Source of the DNA: Gnetum montanum
Taxonomy: Eukaryota > Streptophyta > Gnetopsida > Gnetales > Gnetaceae
NCBI GenBank assembly: GCA_015680685.1
Contig: MNCI01004529.1
Location: forward strand, 707,159 to 771,158
Reading direction: 5' to 3'
Length of the DNA stretch: 64,000 nt
This document shows positions 33,550 to 44,171 of the stretch, piece after piece; position 1 is the first letter of the stretch, and each line of letters opens with the position of its first letter. The notes beneath the pieces are model-generated. The model was not told where the DNA came from. It ran no database searches and worked only from the letters and a program-made list of their open reading frames with translations. The translations under genes and the position numbers were made by a program.

Positions 33550-34970
33550 ATATGCTAGCATCGTATTTGCACTAACCGAGCCATGAAGCCAAAAAGACAA
33601 CTATGGAGGCAGTTGAACCCTAAGTTGAAGCAAATCATCAAAGAGAAAATAGACCAACTTCTCAAGGTGTAGATTCATCTATCTCATCGCGAATAGTGAG
33701 TGGGTTATTCCACTCATAATTGTGCCAAAGAAAGGTGGCAAGTGGTGGGTCTATATCAATTTTAGGCTATTAAATATGATAATATTTAGTTATCATTTCC
33801 CATTGTCATTTGTGGACCAAGTGTTGGATGCCATATCTAGGCATTGTTATTATAGCTTCTTGGATGGTTATAGTGGCTATAACCAAATATAGATTGTGCT
33901 AGAAGATTAAACCAAAACAACATTAATGAGTCCTTAGGTAATGTTTGCATCTTGTAAGATGTCATTTGGTCTATGCAATGCCCTTGCAACATTTCAACAG
34001 TTGGTCCATAGTATTTTTTAACAAAATATTGGTAGTGGGGTAGAAGTCTTTATGAATGACTTCTCTACCTATGGGGCAAAATTTGAGTATGCTTTGGATC
34101 ACCTTGAGCAAGTACTAAAAGGATGTGTTGAAATAAACCTTAGGCTCAATTGGTAGAAAAGCCATTTAATGGTCTAAGAAGGCATAGTACTAGGACATAG
34201 AATTACTCAAGCAGGGATTGAGGTAGATCCTTAAAAGATAACAGTCATCCAAGGAATCACACGCCAACTAGAGATAGTCAAAGACATTTGATCATTTCTT
34301 GGACACACTGGCTACTACCAGTGGTTTATAGAGAATTTCTCTAAGGTTACAAAGTTGTTGGTCAAGCTTACAAAGAAAGATGTTCCATTCATATAGACCA
34401 AGGAGTATGAACATGCATTCCAATAGCTAAAGGAAAAACTCATAGAAACTCCAATTCTACAGGCACTAGATTTCTCCAAACCATTTCATATAATGAAGGA
34501 TGGATCTAAATGTGCCTTGGGAGCCATGCTTATGTAGTTGGATGATAAGAAATGTCTATATTATATCCATTGCGTAAGCCAAAGCATTGTGGGTGCATAG
34601 TTGAATTACATCAAAACTAAGAAAGAACTAATGGTTGTGATGTATGTTCTTGAAAAGTTTAGGTACTATGTGCTTGGCTATAAAGTATTTATGCACACAG
34701 ATCATAGTGCCATTTGCTTCCTAATGAATAAGCCAACACTGAGCCCCCATATCATATGGTGGCTCATGATCTTATAGGAATTCAATCTCATAATGGTAGA
34801 TTGGACAAGGACTAAGAATATGATTACTAACCATCTCTCTTGGTTAAGATGGCATAAGAAAGAGGAGGAGAGCTTGTTCTCTAATCAATTTCTAGACAAA
34901 CTCCTCTTTACAGGAGTGATAAATGACCAAGCATCTCCTAAATCAAAATGGTATGATGGCATCCTCACTT
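33550..34970 (+). pseudogene. Element O reverse transcriptase and RNase H relic
   Basis: RT blocks appear in shifting frames: KKGGKWWV (33733), FVDQVLDAISRHCYYSFLDG (33815-33870), YSGYNQI, then the catalytic loop at 34047-34064 reading VFMNDF, where FMDDF is usual. RNase H follows: MKDGSKCALGAML (34494-34530), YVLGYKVFMHTDH (34670-34705), and its end at 34793-35023 with VDWTRTKNMITNHLSWL. E2 carries the same order with FMDDF intact. Confidence 0.85.
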
Positions 34971-36200
34971 ACCTTCTTACTCAAGAGATGCCACAAGATC
35001 TAGACTTTAGGAAGAAACAATAGTTTCTTCAGCAGGCTAAGTACTTCATGGAAATCAATAGACACCTTTACAAGGTGTGCACCAATGGCCTAGTTTGTTG
35101 GTGTGTCCCTAATGTAGGGTAGTTGCACATTCTCTAGGATGCTCATGAAGGCCCTTGTAGGGGCCATTATGTAAGGAGATGCATGGTCATAAAAATCCTA
35201 ATGGTAGGATACTATTGACCTACAATCTTCAGGGATGTCCACCAGTTTGTCTGGTCTTGTAAATTCTATCAACAAGATAGTGGGATGACTGCTCAAATGA
35301 AGGAACCTCAACAATGGATTCAACCACTAGAGCCCTTTGACATCTAGGGAATGGACTTCATGGATCCCATCATACCTATGTCTAATGGAAAGGTATACAT
35401 CATCGTAGCAGTCAACTACTGCATCAAATGGGAAGAAGCAGTAGTTGTCACCAACTGTACATCATCCATTATTACTTAATTTGTACAATAACACATTGTA
35501 AATAGGTATGGTGTGCCACGGGCATTAATTTCTAATAATGAAACCCATTATATAGGTTCCACCTTTCAAAATTTGATGCAACACTTGGGGGTTGAGCATA
35601 AATTAACAACACCCTATAATCCCCAAGACAACAGTTAAGAAAAAGTTACTAATAGGGAGATCACAAAGATCCTAATAAGGACTATAAGCAAATATAGGAG
35701 AGACTAGAGCACAAAACTCAACCATGTTGTCTGGGCCTACCGCTCAATATGAAAACTCCTTATAGGCTACTCTTCCTATGAGTTGGTGTACAAAAAACTC
35801 CCAACACTTCCAATCCAATCCGAGCTTTGTACATTTTCAACAACCTATGACTTGGACCTTAACCTAAGCCTAGCTTAAAAATAAAGATTAATCAACCTGA
35901 ATGTGGTAGATGAAAATCAATTAATGGTTCTATCTTTGAATGAAGTGCACAAGGTATATAATAAGAAACATCATGACCTCAAAATATGGAAAGTAAAATT
36001 TCAACTTGGAGATAAGGTTCTCTACTAGAACCCCACACATGTACTTCAGAAAACATAGTTCCAAATGTTTTGGAAGGAACCTTATATAATTGATGAAACC
36101 TTTCCCTCTAAGACCATGTTAATCCACAAACCTTAGAGAGTCCTAACAAAAAGTAGTTTTTCAACATTCAATAAGTGAAGCCTTTCCTTGAGCCAATGCA
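34971..36200 (+). pseudogene. Element O integrase relic
   Basis: The zinc-binding part starts HEGPCRGH at 35146 with a degenerate second pair near 35256. The core has MDFMDP (35348, first acidic residue present), NGKVYIIVAVNY (35385), then ISNNETHY at 35527-35550, where the second catalytic aspartate is asparagine. LTTPYNPQDNS (35610) and VTNREI (35647) keep the third-residue block. The C-terminal tail (36000-36200) is readable in pieces. No chromodomain is seen after it. Confidence 0.85.
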
Positions 36201-37690
36201 AGCTAGTGCAACTGATACCGCATCAGATGGACAACCACGCTCTATATTCTACATCTCCTCCTTTCAACACAGTCATGGGGGAGATGGCCATTCATGCTAA
36301 CCATACACATGGCTCCTTAGTTTTTCACTTTTTTGTTTTATACATTTTTGTTTTACAACATCATTAGTATGTTTTATCTTTCTTGAATATTTTATACTTT
36401 CTTATATATTTTACTTTATTTTTGTGTAGCTTTTCATTATTTTTCCTAATAAAAGTATTTTATTACTGCAAGTCACAATGCCAATGTTATTGCTTACTAA
36501 TGGTGATTTGTGCTTAATATTTTGATTGCCAATGTCTAGTTTTTATTTTTGAATTCTGATGTCTAATGACTAAGACATGGTTTATTTTTCATGGAACAGG
36601 CAATTAGTCCATGACATCTGCCAATCCACAAACTCTATGGTTTTTCCAGTTTTGGAAATTTGAGATGCCTTCCATTAAATAAAATTTTAATAAATTTGTA
36701 ACCTTCGTAGTTTTTGGAATTGGGAAGGATTCAAAGGTTTGCACAAGGTGTGACTTTAAGGAGACTTAATACTCTTTGTACTCTTCTACTTACTTGGGTG
36801 TGTGAGTATTTTCATGGACTTCTTACTATTCCATGTTAACCAATAATAGGAACTTAAATAAATTCTTTACATGGTGTGGTTCCCATCCAAAATGAATAAA
36901 AAAAAATTGATCTAAATTCAAAGCACACCCCTTAGACAAATAAATTGGTTATGGGACTAGAAAGACATGTTACCCATGCCTAAAGGTCCCCTCTAACTAA
37001 GACCCTCTCTCATTTTCTATTTCTCTTTTCTTCTATTTATGGAATAGTAATTATTTTGTTGGAGTACTCTTGTGTCTTGAAGGAATGGAACGATCTTGGA
37101 GTGGCAATGCAAAGTCATTAAAAGTGATTGGTTTTGAACTAGGCTAAGGATGGATCTTCTCAAGTCATTTTAAACACAAACTCCACAAGGGACTTTTTAT
37201 GACCTTAATTCGAGATTCCATCCCACCTTCTCCACCATCCATCTATGTTTCCCATAACTCATCTCATTGTTGATTTCCATGTTATGCTCAATGTCGTAGT
37301 TTGACATATTGGAATTCTTGGATAGATTCTTCTAGGTTATTCCTTAACTTTTCACAACCATTAATCGATTGTGAGGCCCACAGACTTCTTAGTTAAGGTT
37401 ACACAAGGGAAAAAAGGGCATGTGCCTACTATGGGAAGGACCATATCTCTTGGTTTGGATAGTTAAGTCCTTTACCTTAGACATTGTGCAATCATATCTT
37501 TTGCATGCCCTATTGTGCATCCAACTCTGTGCTCCTTTAAATTTCATACAACTTCATTCTCTAATAATTTTCTGAATTTTTTGAAGTCCAACATCCTCTT
37601 CTACTATTTTCATCATGTTTGTGGCTTTTTGGGCTTCCATCTAATCCCCATTTCACTCAAAAACTCATATTTTCAAAGCTTCCCAAAGTT
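36201..37690 (+). other. Element O post-pol non-coding block
   Basis: There is no supported ORF. The sequence matches E2 from about 52100 down to 50250 on the minus strand, for example TTTTTGGAATTGGGAAGGA (36712) and the GACTAAGACATGGTTT block (36570). T-rich stretches at 36330-36440 are shared. The conservation shows the block belongs to the element and is not an insertion. Confidence 0.7.
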
Positions 37691-37945
37691 AATGGTGGTC
37701 AATAGCTACATCGACTAGGCTTAGTCGACATAGCCAACCACATCGATAGGGCCTCATCGACTAGGCCTCATTGACATGACACAAAAAATCTATAAATACC
37801 ACCAAAAACTTTAAAATTTTTATCATTTTCTTCACAACAAGAGAGGAGGTTTTGCCATTTTTTAGAGCTCAAAACCTTCTACAGCCCATAACTTTCCAAC
37901 CATTTGTCCAAATCACTCCATTATTTAATCCTATAGCTACCGAAG
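37691..37945 (+). promoter_or_regulatory. Candidate internal promoter and 5' exon for the O 3' ORF
   Basis: 37700-37770 repeats CATCGACTAGGC-type words, as in the U3 of the LTR at 41339. TATAAATACC follows at 37791-37800. About 150 bp on, GAAG|GTAAGC (37942-37951) is a good splice donor. It is absent from the matching place in E2, which lacks the 3' ORF. This would allow a separate spliced transcript for the 3' ORF. Confidence 0.45.
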
Positions 37946-38264
37946 GTAAGCTCTTTGTCGTGGGGACTGTAAACCTTAAGGTTTCTGATGAGAATTTTTT
38001 GGAAATTTTTCTAACTCCCCCCAAATTGTTAATGAATACAATGATATTAAACCATCAATTTTTGAGGGTTTAACCCTTTCAACAACCTCTGGTATGACTA
38101 TAATCATTTATTAATGTTAAAATGCAAATACATTAATGATTAAAAATAATCAAATCAACCAAAATCACAACTTAGTCAAGTATAAATTTTCTAACAAGAT
38201 AAAGTATCTCAATTGTTTCATGTTACACAATAATTGCTAGACCATGGTCATGTTGTGATTACAG
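37946..38264 (+). other. Possible 5' leader intron before the O 3' ORF
   Basis: GTAAGC at 37946 and TGATTACAG ending at 38264 delimit 319 bp of AT-rich sequence. The base after the acceptor begins ATGATACC. Inferred from signals only. Confidence 0.4.
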
Positions 38265-41050
38265 ATGATACCAAGATCTAAATGACCATAGGAGGGAGGA
38301 CCATATCAACAAAGGGAGAAATGATCCAGAGCTAGAAGGGGCTAACAAGAATAAGCCCAAAAATAGGCAAAAGAAACCCATGCAATGGGACCTCTTTGAG
38401 AGAAGCCCAAAGTGGAATCAGTTCTATAGATTCCCAAGGAAGAGGCTACAACAAAATAATTATAGCAAGGGGAGGCACTACGGCCTGTACTGAGACTTCA
38501 AGTCACACTAACACAAGCTTGCCTTGACATAAATATGCCCCATTATATCCAATGCTCATTTCTCTAAGAACTGAACTTCAAGCCATTCTTAGAGCATGCT
38601 CTAGTGGAGGTAAAGACACAGTTACAAACCTCTCCCATGTGGCCAATCCTCACTTTTGGTGGATAGTGGTACATGGGAGAGACGTACCTCTTCTAGAACA
38701 ATAGAAGGGCAAGTTCCATTGTGAAGATTAAGGACATTCAGGTGTCCTACTTGGTTGAAGCCATTACACAAGTTCTTGGGTTACTTGATTCTGGAACACA
38801 ACTAGTAGAACTTTCTACACAAGCTAATCTAAAGGTGAAAAAGAAATGAACCCAGTAGTGTTACAAGGTTGACGACAAAGAGTTTAAAATGCTCACACTA
38901 GCGGAATGTGTACACTTCAGATAGCAACGTATCACCTTAATCCAACAGTGAGGCCCAGTAAAGTCACTACCTTCTCCATCTAAGCATGTGCCACTTTAAG
39001 AAAAACATTTACAGCAAACCTTTCACAATTAATCTATCTAGAGATAGAAAAGTGTTTTAAAGAGAATCAACATGGAAAGAAAATTCTTCCCTTCCCATGC
39101 CTTATCAGAAAACTTTGTAAAAGGGCAGGATAGTTTGCTATGCAAATGACACAATTAGGCATACTCCCATTACCTCTTGGTCCAAAATAATGAAGAACAA
39201 GATACTTATTGTGTCCAAAGAAGAGGAGTAACAACCGCCACCTCCACCACCTACTTAGGAAACAACACCAGAATCCCACACTGCCATTGAGTGCCTGCAT
39301 AAAATCTAAGAGCAACTCTTACAATAGTAGGAGTAGTAAGTAGGAACGAGTGGTGGAGATCCATCTATGTATCAACCTGCGATGAGTCACCTTAATGAAT
39401 TGACTTAAATAATCAGTTAGATGGAGGAAGGTGGACCAATATTTTCAACCCAACAAATGTAGTTTCCCACAAGATTGGATCCCAATGCTTGAGAGGTGAT
39501 AGTATCTCTTTCTCAATACCATTTATTCCTAGAAATCTTTGAAAATATCACCTCCTTTTCAATGCACTTGGAGAAGGGTGAGGAAGAAATTGTATTGGTG
39601 ATGTAGCACCAAGGGTAAGAAACAACTACAAAAGTGGTTGCTGATCGAATCACTAAGACATTAAATGCACCTGTAGTGCTATACTAGAAATTTCTACACT
39701 TAGAGATGTGTAAACATCTACAAGAACTTTCAATGGAAGATTAAGTGCAACCTAGCATGAAGAGTTGTTGGATCGATTGGTGAAGACCGGGCAATTGATT
39801 CCAAATATCTTTAATTTTCCAAATAACATTACTACAACCCAGTCAGAACTACTTGAAGAAAAGGGCAAATGTATCATCCTAGAAGGGCAACTTGAAATAG
39901 CTTAGGCATAAAACCAATGCTTGGTTGTGAAGGCTGTTGAATTGCATGCTCACTTTATGAACCCTGCACTCCTCAACCTTACAATAACAAGAGATGAAGC
40001 TTTTTAGTAGCTTCAATAGCAATTAAAACAAGTTGAGGAGAGAATGGTGATGTCTATCTTTAACCAATTCATAGCCAAAGCAAAGACCTATTCAGTTCAA
40101 AAGGACTTGGTTTATAAATGTCAAAAAAATGAAATGCTAACTACAAAAAACCATTGCTTGGGAAATGTTGATGCATAAAAACAGCATATGTAAGAATTCA
40201 TCCATCAACAACATGAGTAGCTAGCTAGAGTGAATACAAAATTGTAGAAATTGGCAATAGAGAATCACAATCTCTCAATGGAGGAAGTCTATGCCTTACG
40301 CTAGAAATCTGCCATTGAAATTACTGCCTAGAAAATTGAGGCTTTCAAATTTGAGAGAGTCAAGAATCACTACAAAGACCAAGTTGGCTGCAAAGGAGGT
40401 GAATGAGAAGCATATCCAAGTGGCTAAGGTAAAACTAAATGAGGCCCTTCAGCAACTCCAGTAAGTAAGAGAAGTGTGGTAGCCTATCATTAATGGGATG
40501 GATGCCTATAACAAAGTGGAGATCTACATGAAGGAGTTGCAAATCGAAGAGATGACAAAATATATGAAATTGGCCAATTTCCAATACGCAAATCTCGCAA
40601 TGCTAATTGCTTAATGGCCATGGTCTAAACTTGAAAAGTAGGTGGCTAGCTCATACTTATTGTATGAGGCTGATTTTAAGTACCATAAGGACACTAAGCA
40701 AAATCTTGTGATGAAAAATGTTGAACTCAAAGTTCTCAAGGAAAAATTCACTGATAAATAATCACTTATGGAGAACCTAGCCAAGAGAATGAATGATTAC
40801 CAAGAGCTACAAAATGTAGTCTAATTGTTCAAGGTTGAGTGTAAATAATTTGCTACCTAGTTCATCAATGCTGAGTTGTTTCTTGTAATTTTCTATCCTT
40901 GAAATGTGCCCATTCTGACCCACATTGGTGATGCTACTGGACTGTGCATGATCCTAGGAGTAAGGAAGCAAAATGAAAGCATTGTTGGATGCTTTCTATG
41001 TTCTACCAGAAGTTGTAGTAGCAGCAGGACAACCACAATAGCCTCAACCA
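38265..41050 (+). pseudogene. Element O 3' ORF: putative plant transposon protein-like domain plus coiled coil
   Basis: A decayed ORF after pol. The N-terminal part is basic (38280-38480). At 38720-39110 one frame reads IQVSYLVEAITQVLGL, LTLAECVHFR, ACATL, LIYLEIEKCFKEN and ILPFPCLIRKLC, matching in order the 'putative plant transposon protein' family (PF20167-like: EAIN..LG; WL.F; EI..C; PSLI..LC). 39800-40850 is rich in K, E, L and Q with heptad-like spacing and probably formed a long coiled coil. The C-terminus has a block conserved with P (WTVHDPRSKEAK, KALLDAF; 40950-41010). Its place after pol is where Athila elements carry an env-like gene, but I see no clear signal peptide or membrane segment. 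Confidence 0.6.
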
Positions 41051-41338
41051 CCACACGTGCTTGAAGCTAGACAAAGTCCACCAGAGCTTCAGAAGCCTTC
41101 ACTGCTTGGGATCATGTGATCTTTTCAATTACCTTCATACCATCAAAGGACATGTTGTCCAATTTTTGTTTGGTGTTCAATTTTGTGTTGTGAACACCAC
41201 AATTTGTAATTTTATAGATTCGTACACCCAGGCACGTCGTTTTGTCATGTTAGTTTTGTTATGCCATGTGCTAGTTAATAATCCCATACATTTCCAATTT
41301 TGTAAAGAACTCAAGGATAAGTTTTCATTCAGTCGTGG
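41051..41338 (+). other. Element O 3' untranslated tail with polypurine tract
   Basis: Non-coding. The block AAGGATAAGTTTTCATTCA (41313-41331) recurs before the LTRs at 47363 and, on the minus strand, before 49682. It ends in a short purine run (GTGGGG) abutting the LTR. The ORF at 41061-41351 is a chance frame. Confidence 0.65.
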
Positions 41339-42251
41339 GGATGAGTCCTAGATTGGCTACGTCGACAAGGTCGCATCAACTAGGTCCCGTCAACAAGGCC
41401 ACATTCACTAGGCCCTATTGATGCATCGTTTGATGTGTTGATGTGGCCCCATCGACGTAGGGCTTGTTCTTGCCTATAAATATGTGCCAGTTTTCCATGT
41501 TTAGGAATCATCTTATCATAGTTGTAACGAAGCTCTTACAATTTTTACATTCAAAAGCTAGAATATTTTCTTGAGTGCCCGCAGCAAGAGTCATTAAGTG
41601 TACGGATATTTATTTGAGCACTATTGTACCTAACCACAACAATGTGTGTGACAATAAAGATGAGGTTCTTGATAAACCTTGCATCATTTTGGATAGCTTA
41701 AATATTTTATTCATGCATATAATGTTTTCAATTATTTATTCAATGTTCCATAGTGATTAAACTAATTAAGTTATTAAGCAAGATAAGTTAAATAGCAATT
41801 AAGTAAACACATAAGTACAACTACTTCAAGCATGCGTATGGCATTTGGTAATCCTAGTAGCACTTAATGCTTGGTAACCCAATAATGTTATATGTGTTCA
41901 GGATGTGTACGGCAAGTGGGACCAGATACTTATGTTAGGACTAGTTAAATAATAGTGAGCCCATTAGATTAAAGTAGACATTAAATTAGTTTATTCTTTA
42001 TCTTGTTTATTTTAAGCACCAAAATCATAAAATATAAAATGATAAAAATTATGTGCCTTAATTACACTTTAACCATACCCTTGAGTTTCACAAGTGTAGT
42101 TGGGAAGACAATGAACATTCTTAACACCAAGTTTACTTCCTAGAGAACTAGTAGACCAGAAAACTATAGAGTTCAAGAATTTGACCAGATTGCGCATGAA
42201 CGCTTTGTGATTCATATGGTTGAGCATAGGGGTGCCTTTCACTAGTCATCA
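41339..42251 (+). mobile_element. 3' LTR of element O (L3)
   Basis: This 913-bp LTR starts GGATGAGTC (TG changed to GG) and ends AGTCATCA at 42251. U3 has repeated CATCGAC/CATCAACTAGG words, then TATAAATA at 41475-41482. AATAAAGATGAG near 41663 is the likely polyadenylation signal. It pairs with the truncated LTR ending at 1344. Right of it, P sequence resumes with CATGT. Confidence 0.82.
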
Positions 42252-43158
42252 CATGTCCTATTACCTAAACCCAATAGTAAGGCCCAGCAAGGTCATTGCC
42301 TTTTACACTCATGTGTGTGCCACTCTAAGCAGCAAATTTCCTTTCAACCTTCCCAAGCTCATCTTCCTTGAGATTAAAAAGCACTTTAAAGAAAATGATC
42401 AAGGGAGGAAGACTCTTCCCTTTCGATGCTTGATTCACAAAATTTGCATAAGGGAATGCATAACCCATTATGTTAACAATACACTACATCATGCCCTTGT
42501 TGCCTCCTAGTAGGAGATGATGAAGGAGAAAGCAACTGTTATGCTGCTAAAGGAGGAGTAGTTCCCATCACCACTTTCTAGAGAGGTGACATTGGAGGCT
42601 TGCATAGCTATTGAATGCATGAAGAAACTTTGTAAATAGCTACTGTAGCAACAACAAGGTGAAGCAAGTGGTGGGGAGCCATCGGTATACCAACTAGCAT
42701 TGAGCCATCTCAACAAAGTGATAAGAACCATAAGCTAGCTAGAGGTGACCATCCCATTGTTTACAACCCAAAGAACATAGGGGCCCATAAGAATGAATAT
42801 GAGTGCTCAAGGAATTATGATGTCCCTGCTTGGATAACAGGGGCTCCCAAAAATTTCTAGAAACACTGCAATCTTCTTGGTGCACCTAGACAAAGGCAAG
42901 AAGGTAACTGTCCTGATGATGTAGCACCATGAGCAGAAAAAAATGACAAAGGTGATGGCTAACAGAGTTGTTGAAGCACTCAACACTCTTGCAATAGCCA
43001 TGCTATACATTATTGCACTTAATGATATGCAGGCCTCCATAGGAGTAGGGAGTGCAAGGCTTAGTGCAATTCAACATGAAGAATTATTGGACCAACTGGT
43101 GGAAACTAGAAAACTACTTTCAAAGATCTTTAATCTCTCAGAAGAAATCATTGGAACT
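42252..43158 (+). pseudogene. Element P 3' ORF, middle part
   Basis: This aligns with 38930-39810 of element O. 42255-42510 is open and reads LNPIVRPSKVIAFY, ATL, LIFLEIKKHFKEN and LPFRCLIHKICIRE, the second half of the putative plant transposon protein-like domain. 42943-43161 reads MANRVVEALNTLAIAML and ELLDQLVETRKLLSKIF, the start of the coiled-coil part. The preceding half is lost at the O insertion junction. It is cut at 43158 by the Q LTR. Confidence 0.65.
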
Positions 43159-44012
43159 TGATGAGTCATGTTTTAACATGCTCTAATATTAGATACCTGA
43201 TATCGGAGCTGTAACATTGGATACTCGATGTTGAAGCCCAAGACACAATGTCAGATATCTAATATCGTGGAGTACATGCTGGCCTATAAATATAGTGCTT
43301 GGACTCATGATTTTTAGATAATTTTTTATAGTTTTTGCATAGAGTAGCAAAGATCTTGTAGGTTGTTTTCTCTAAAGTTAGAATATTTTTTGAGCACCCG
43401 TAGCAAGAGTCTAAGTGTGTACAGATCTTTGTTCGAGCACTAATGTACCTAAGCACAGCAGTGTGATGGGAATAAAAATGAACCCTTTTGAGAATCCTTG
43501 CAGCACTAAGAATATATTAATGTTTCTTTTAATGAAATTTACTTTAATGCATTTAAATTAAGAAATTAATTTCTAATTGTTAATGAACACGAGCATGACC
43601 ACTTTGAGCATACATATAGTGTTTGGTAACCCAGCAACATTTAACGTTTGGTAGCCTAGCAACGCTATATGTGTTTAGGATGTGTCCAGGAAAGTGAGAC
43701 AGGTACTTGTGTTAGGCTAGCTAGGCAGTGAATGAATTAGATCTTAAATTACTCTACCTTTCATTCTTGTTGTAGGCGATTAAACTTATAAAATATAAAA
43801 TGATAAAAATCATGTACCTCAATTACACTTAAACCATATCCCTGAGCTTCACAAGTTTAGTTGGGAAGACAACAAACATTCTCAACATCCATTTCACTTC
43901 TTAGAAGAACTAGTGCATTGGAGAACTATAGGTCAATGAAATTTGACAAAATTACGTGTGAACACCTTAGTGATTCATATGGTTGGGCATAGGGGTACCT
44001 CATTGCTCATCA
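43159..44012 (+). mobile_element. 5' LTR of element Q
   Basis: 854 bp from TGATGAGTCATG to GCTCATCA. U3 contains GATATCG-type words (43200-43270) like those of E2, not the CATCGAC words of L3. TATAAATA is at 43285-43292 and an AATAAAAATG signal near 43471. The bases before it are GAACT. A PBS follows after one nucleotide. Confidence 0.85.
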
Positions 44013-44013
44013 T

Positions 44014-44031
44014 TGGTGCCATTACTAGGGA
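44014..44031 (+). promoter_or_regulatory. Primer-binding site of element Q (tRNA-Asp)
   Basis: TGGTGCCATTACTAGGGA differs from the plant tRNA-Asp complement at five places, all C-to-T or G-to-A, four of them in former CpG pairs. The one-base gap to the LTR is the same as in O and E2. Confidence 0.85.
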
Positions 44032-44171
44032 CCTTTTGGTTGTTTTGTGCACTATCTAGGATTTAGTGAAATTATTCAAATTGTTGGAATAAACCTTAGA
44101 GTCATACCACATTTAACAATTACTACAACAAAAGTTAAAAGCACACTACATTTTTATCATCTAATTGAATA

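Larger units (their letters stand above)
691..42251 (+). mobile_element. Element O: Athila-like Ty3/gypsy retrotransposon, split by N1
   Basis: Order on the + strand: truncated 5' LTR (691-1344), PBS (1346-1363), gag part 1 (1517-2575), the N1 insertion (2576-31212), gag part 2 (31213-32586), protease, RT, RNase H, integrase (to about 36200), a non-coding block, a 3' ORF (38265-41050) and a 3' LTR (about 41339-42251). The two LTR remnants agree closely by eye over some 600 bp, about nine bases in ten. Without N1 the element is about 12.9 kb. The RT-before-integrase order is that of Ty3/gypsy. The tRNA-Asp PBS, the integrase style, the absence of a chromodomain and an extra ORF after pol point to the Athila clade. 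Every gene is broken. Confidence 0.8.

Noticed and set aside
34793-35023. 76-residue + ORF as a separate small gene
   Set aside because: It is the C-terminal end of the element O RNase H (VDWTRTKNMITNHLSWL), continuous with upstream RT/RNase H blocks.
38782-38802. LLDSGTQ read as an aspartic protease active site in the O 3' ORF
   Set aside because: In the same frame it directly follows EAITQVLGL and precedes the WL.F-like and EI..LC-like blocks of the putative plant transposon protein family; no flap or ILG motif follows.
39067-39315. 82-residue minus ORF with tryptophan- and leucine-rich reading
   Set aside because: Lies opposite the O 3' ORF domain that has a homologous copy at 42252; no conservation in the minus frame.
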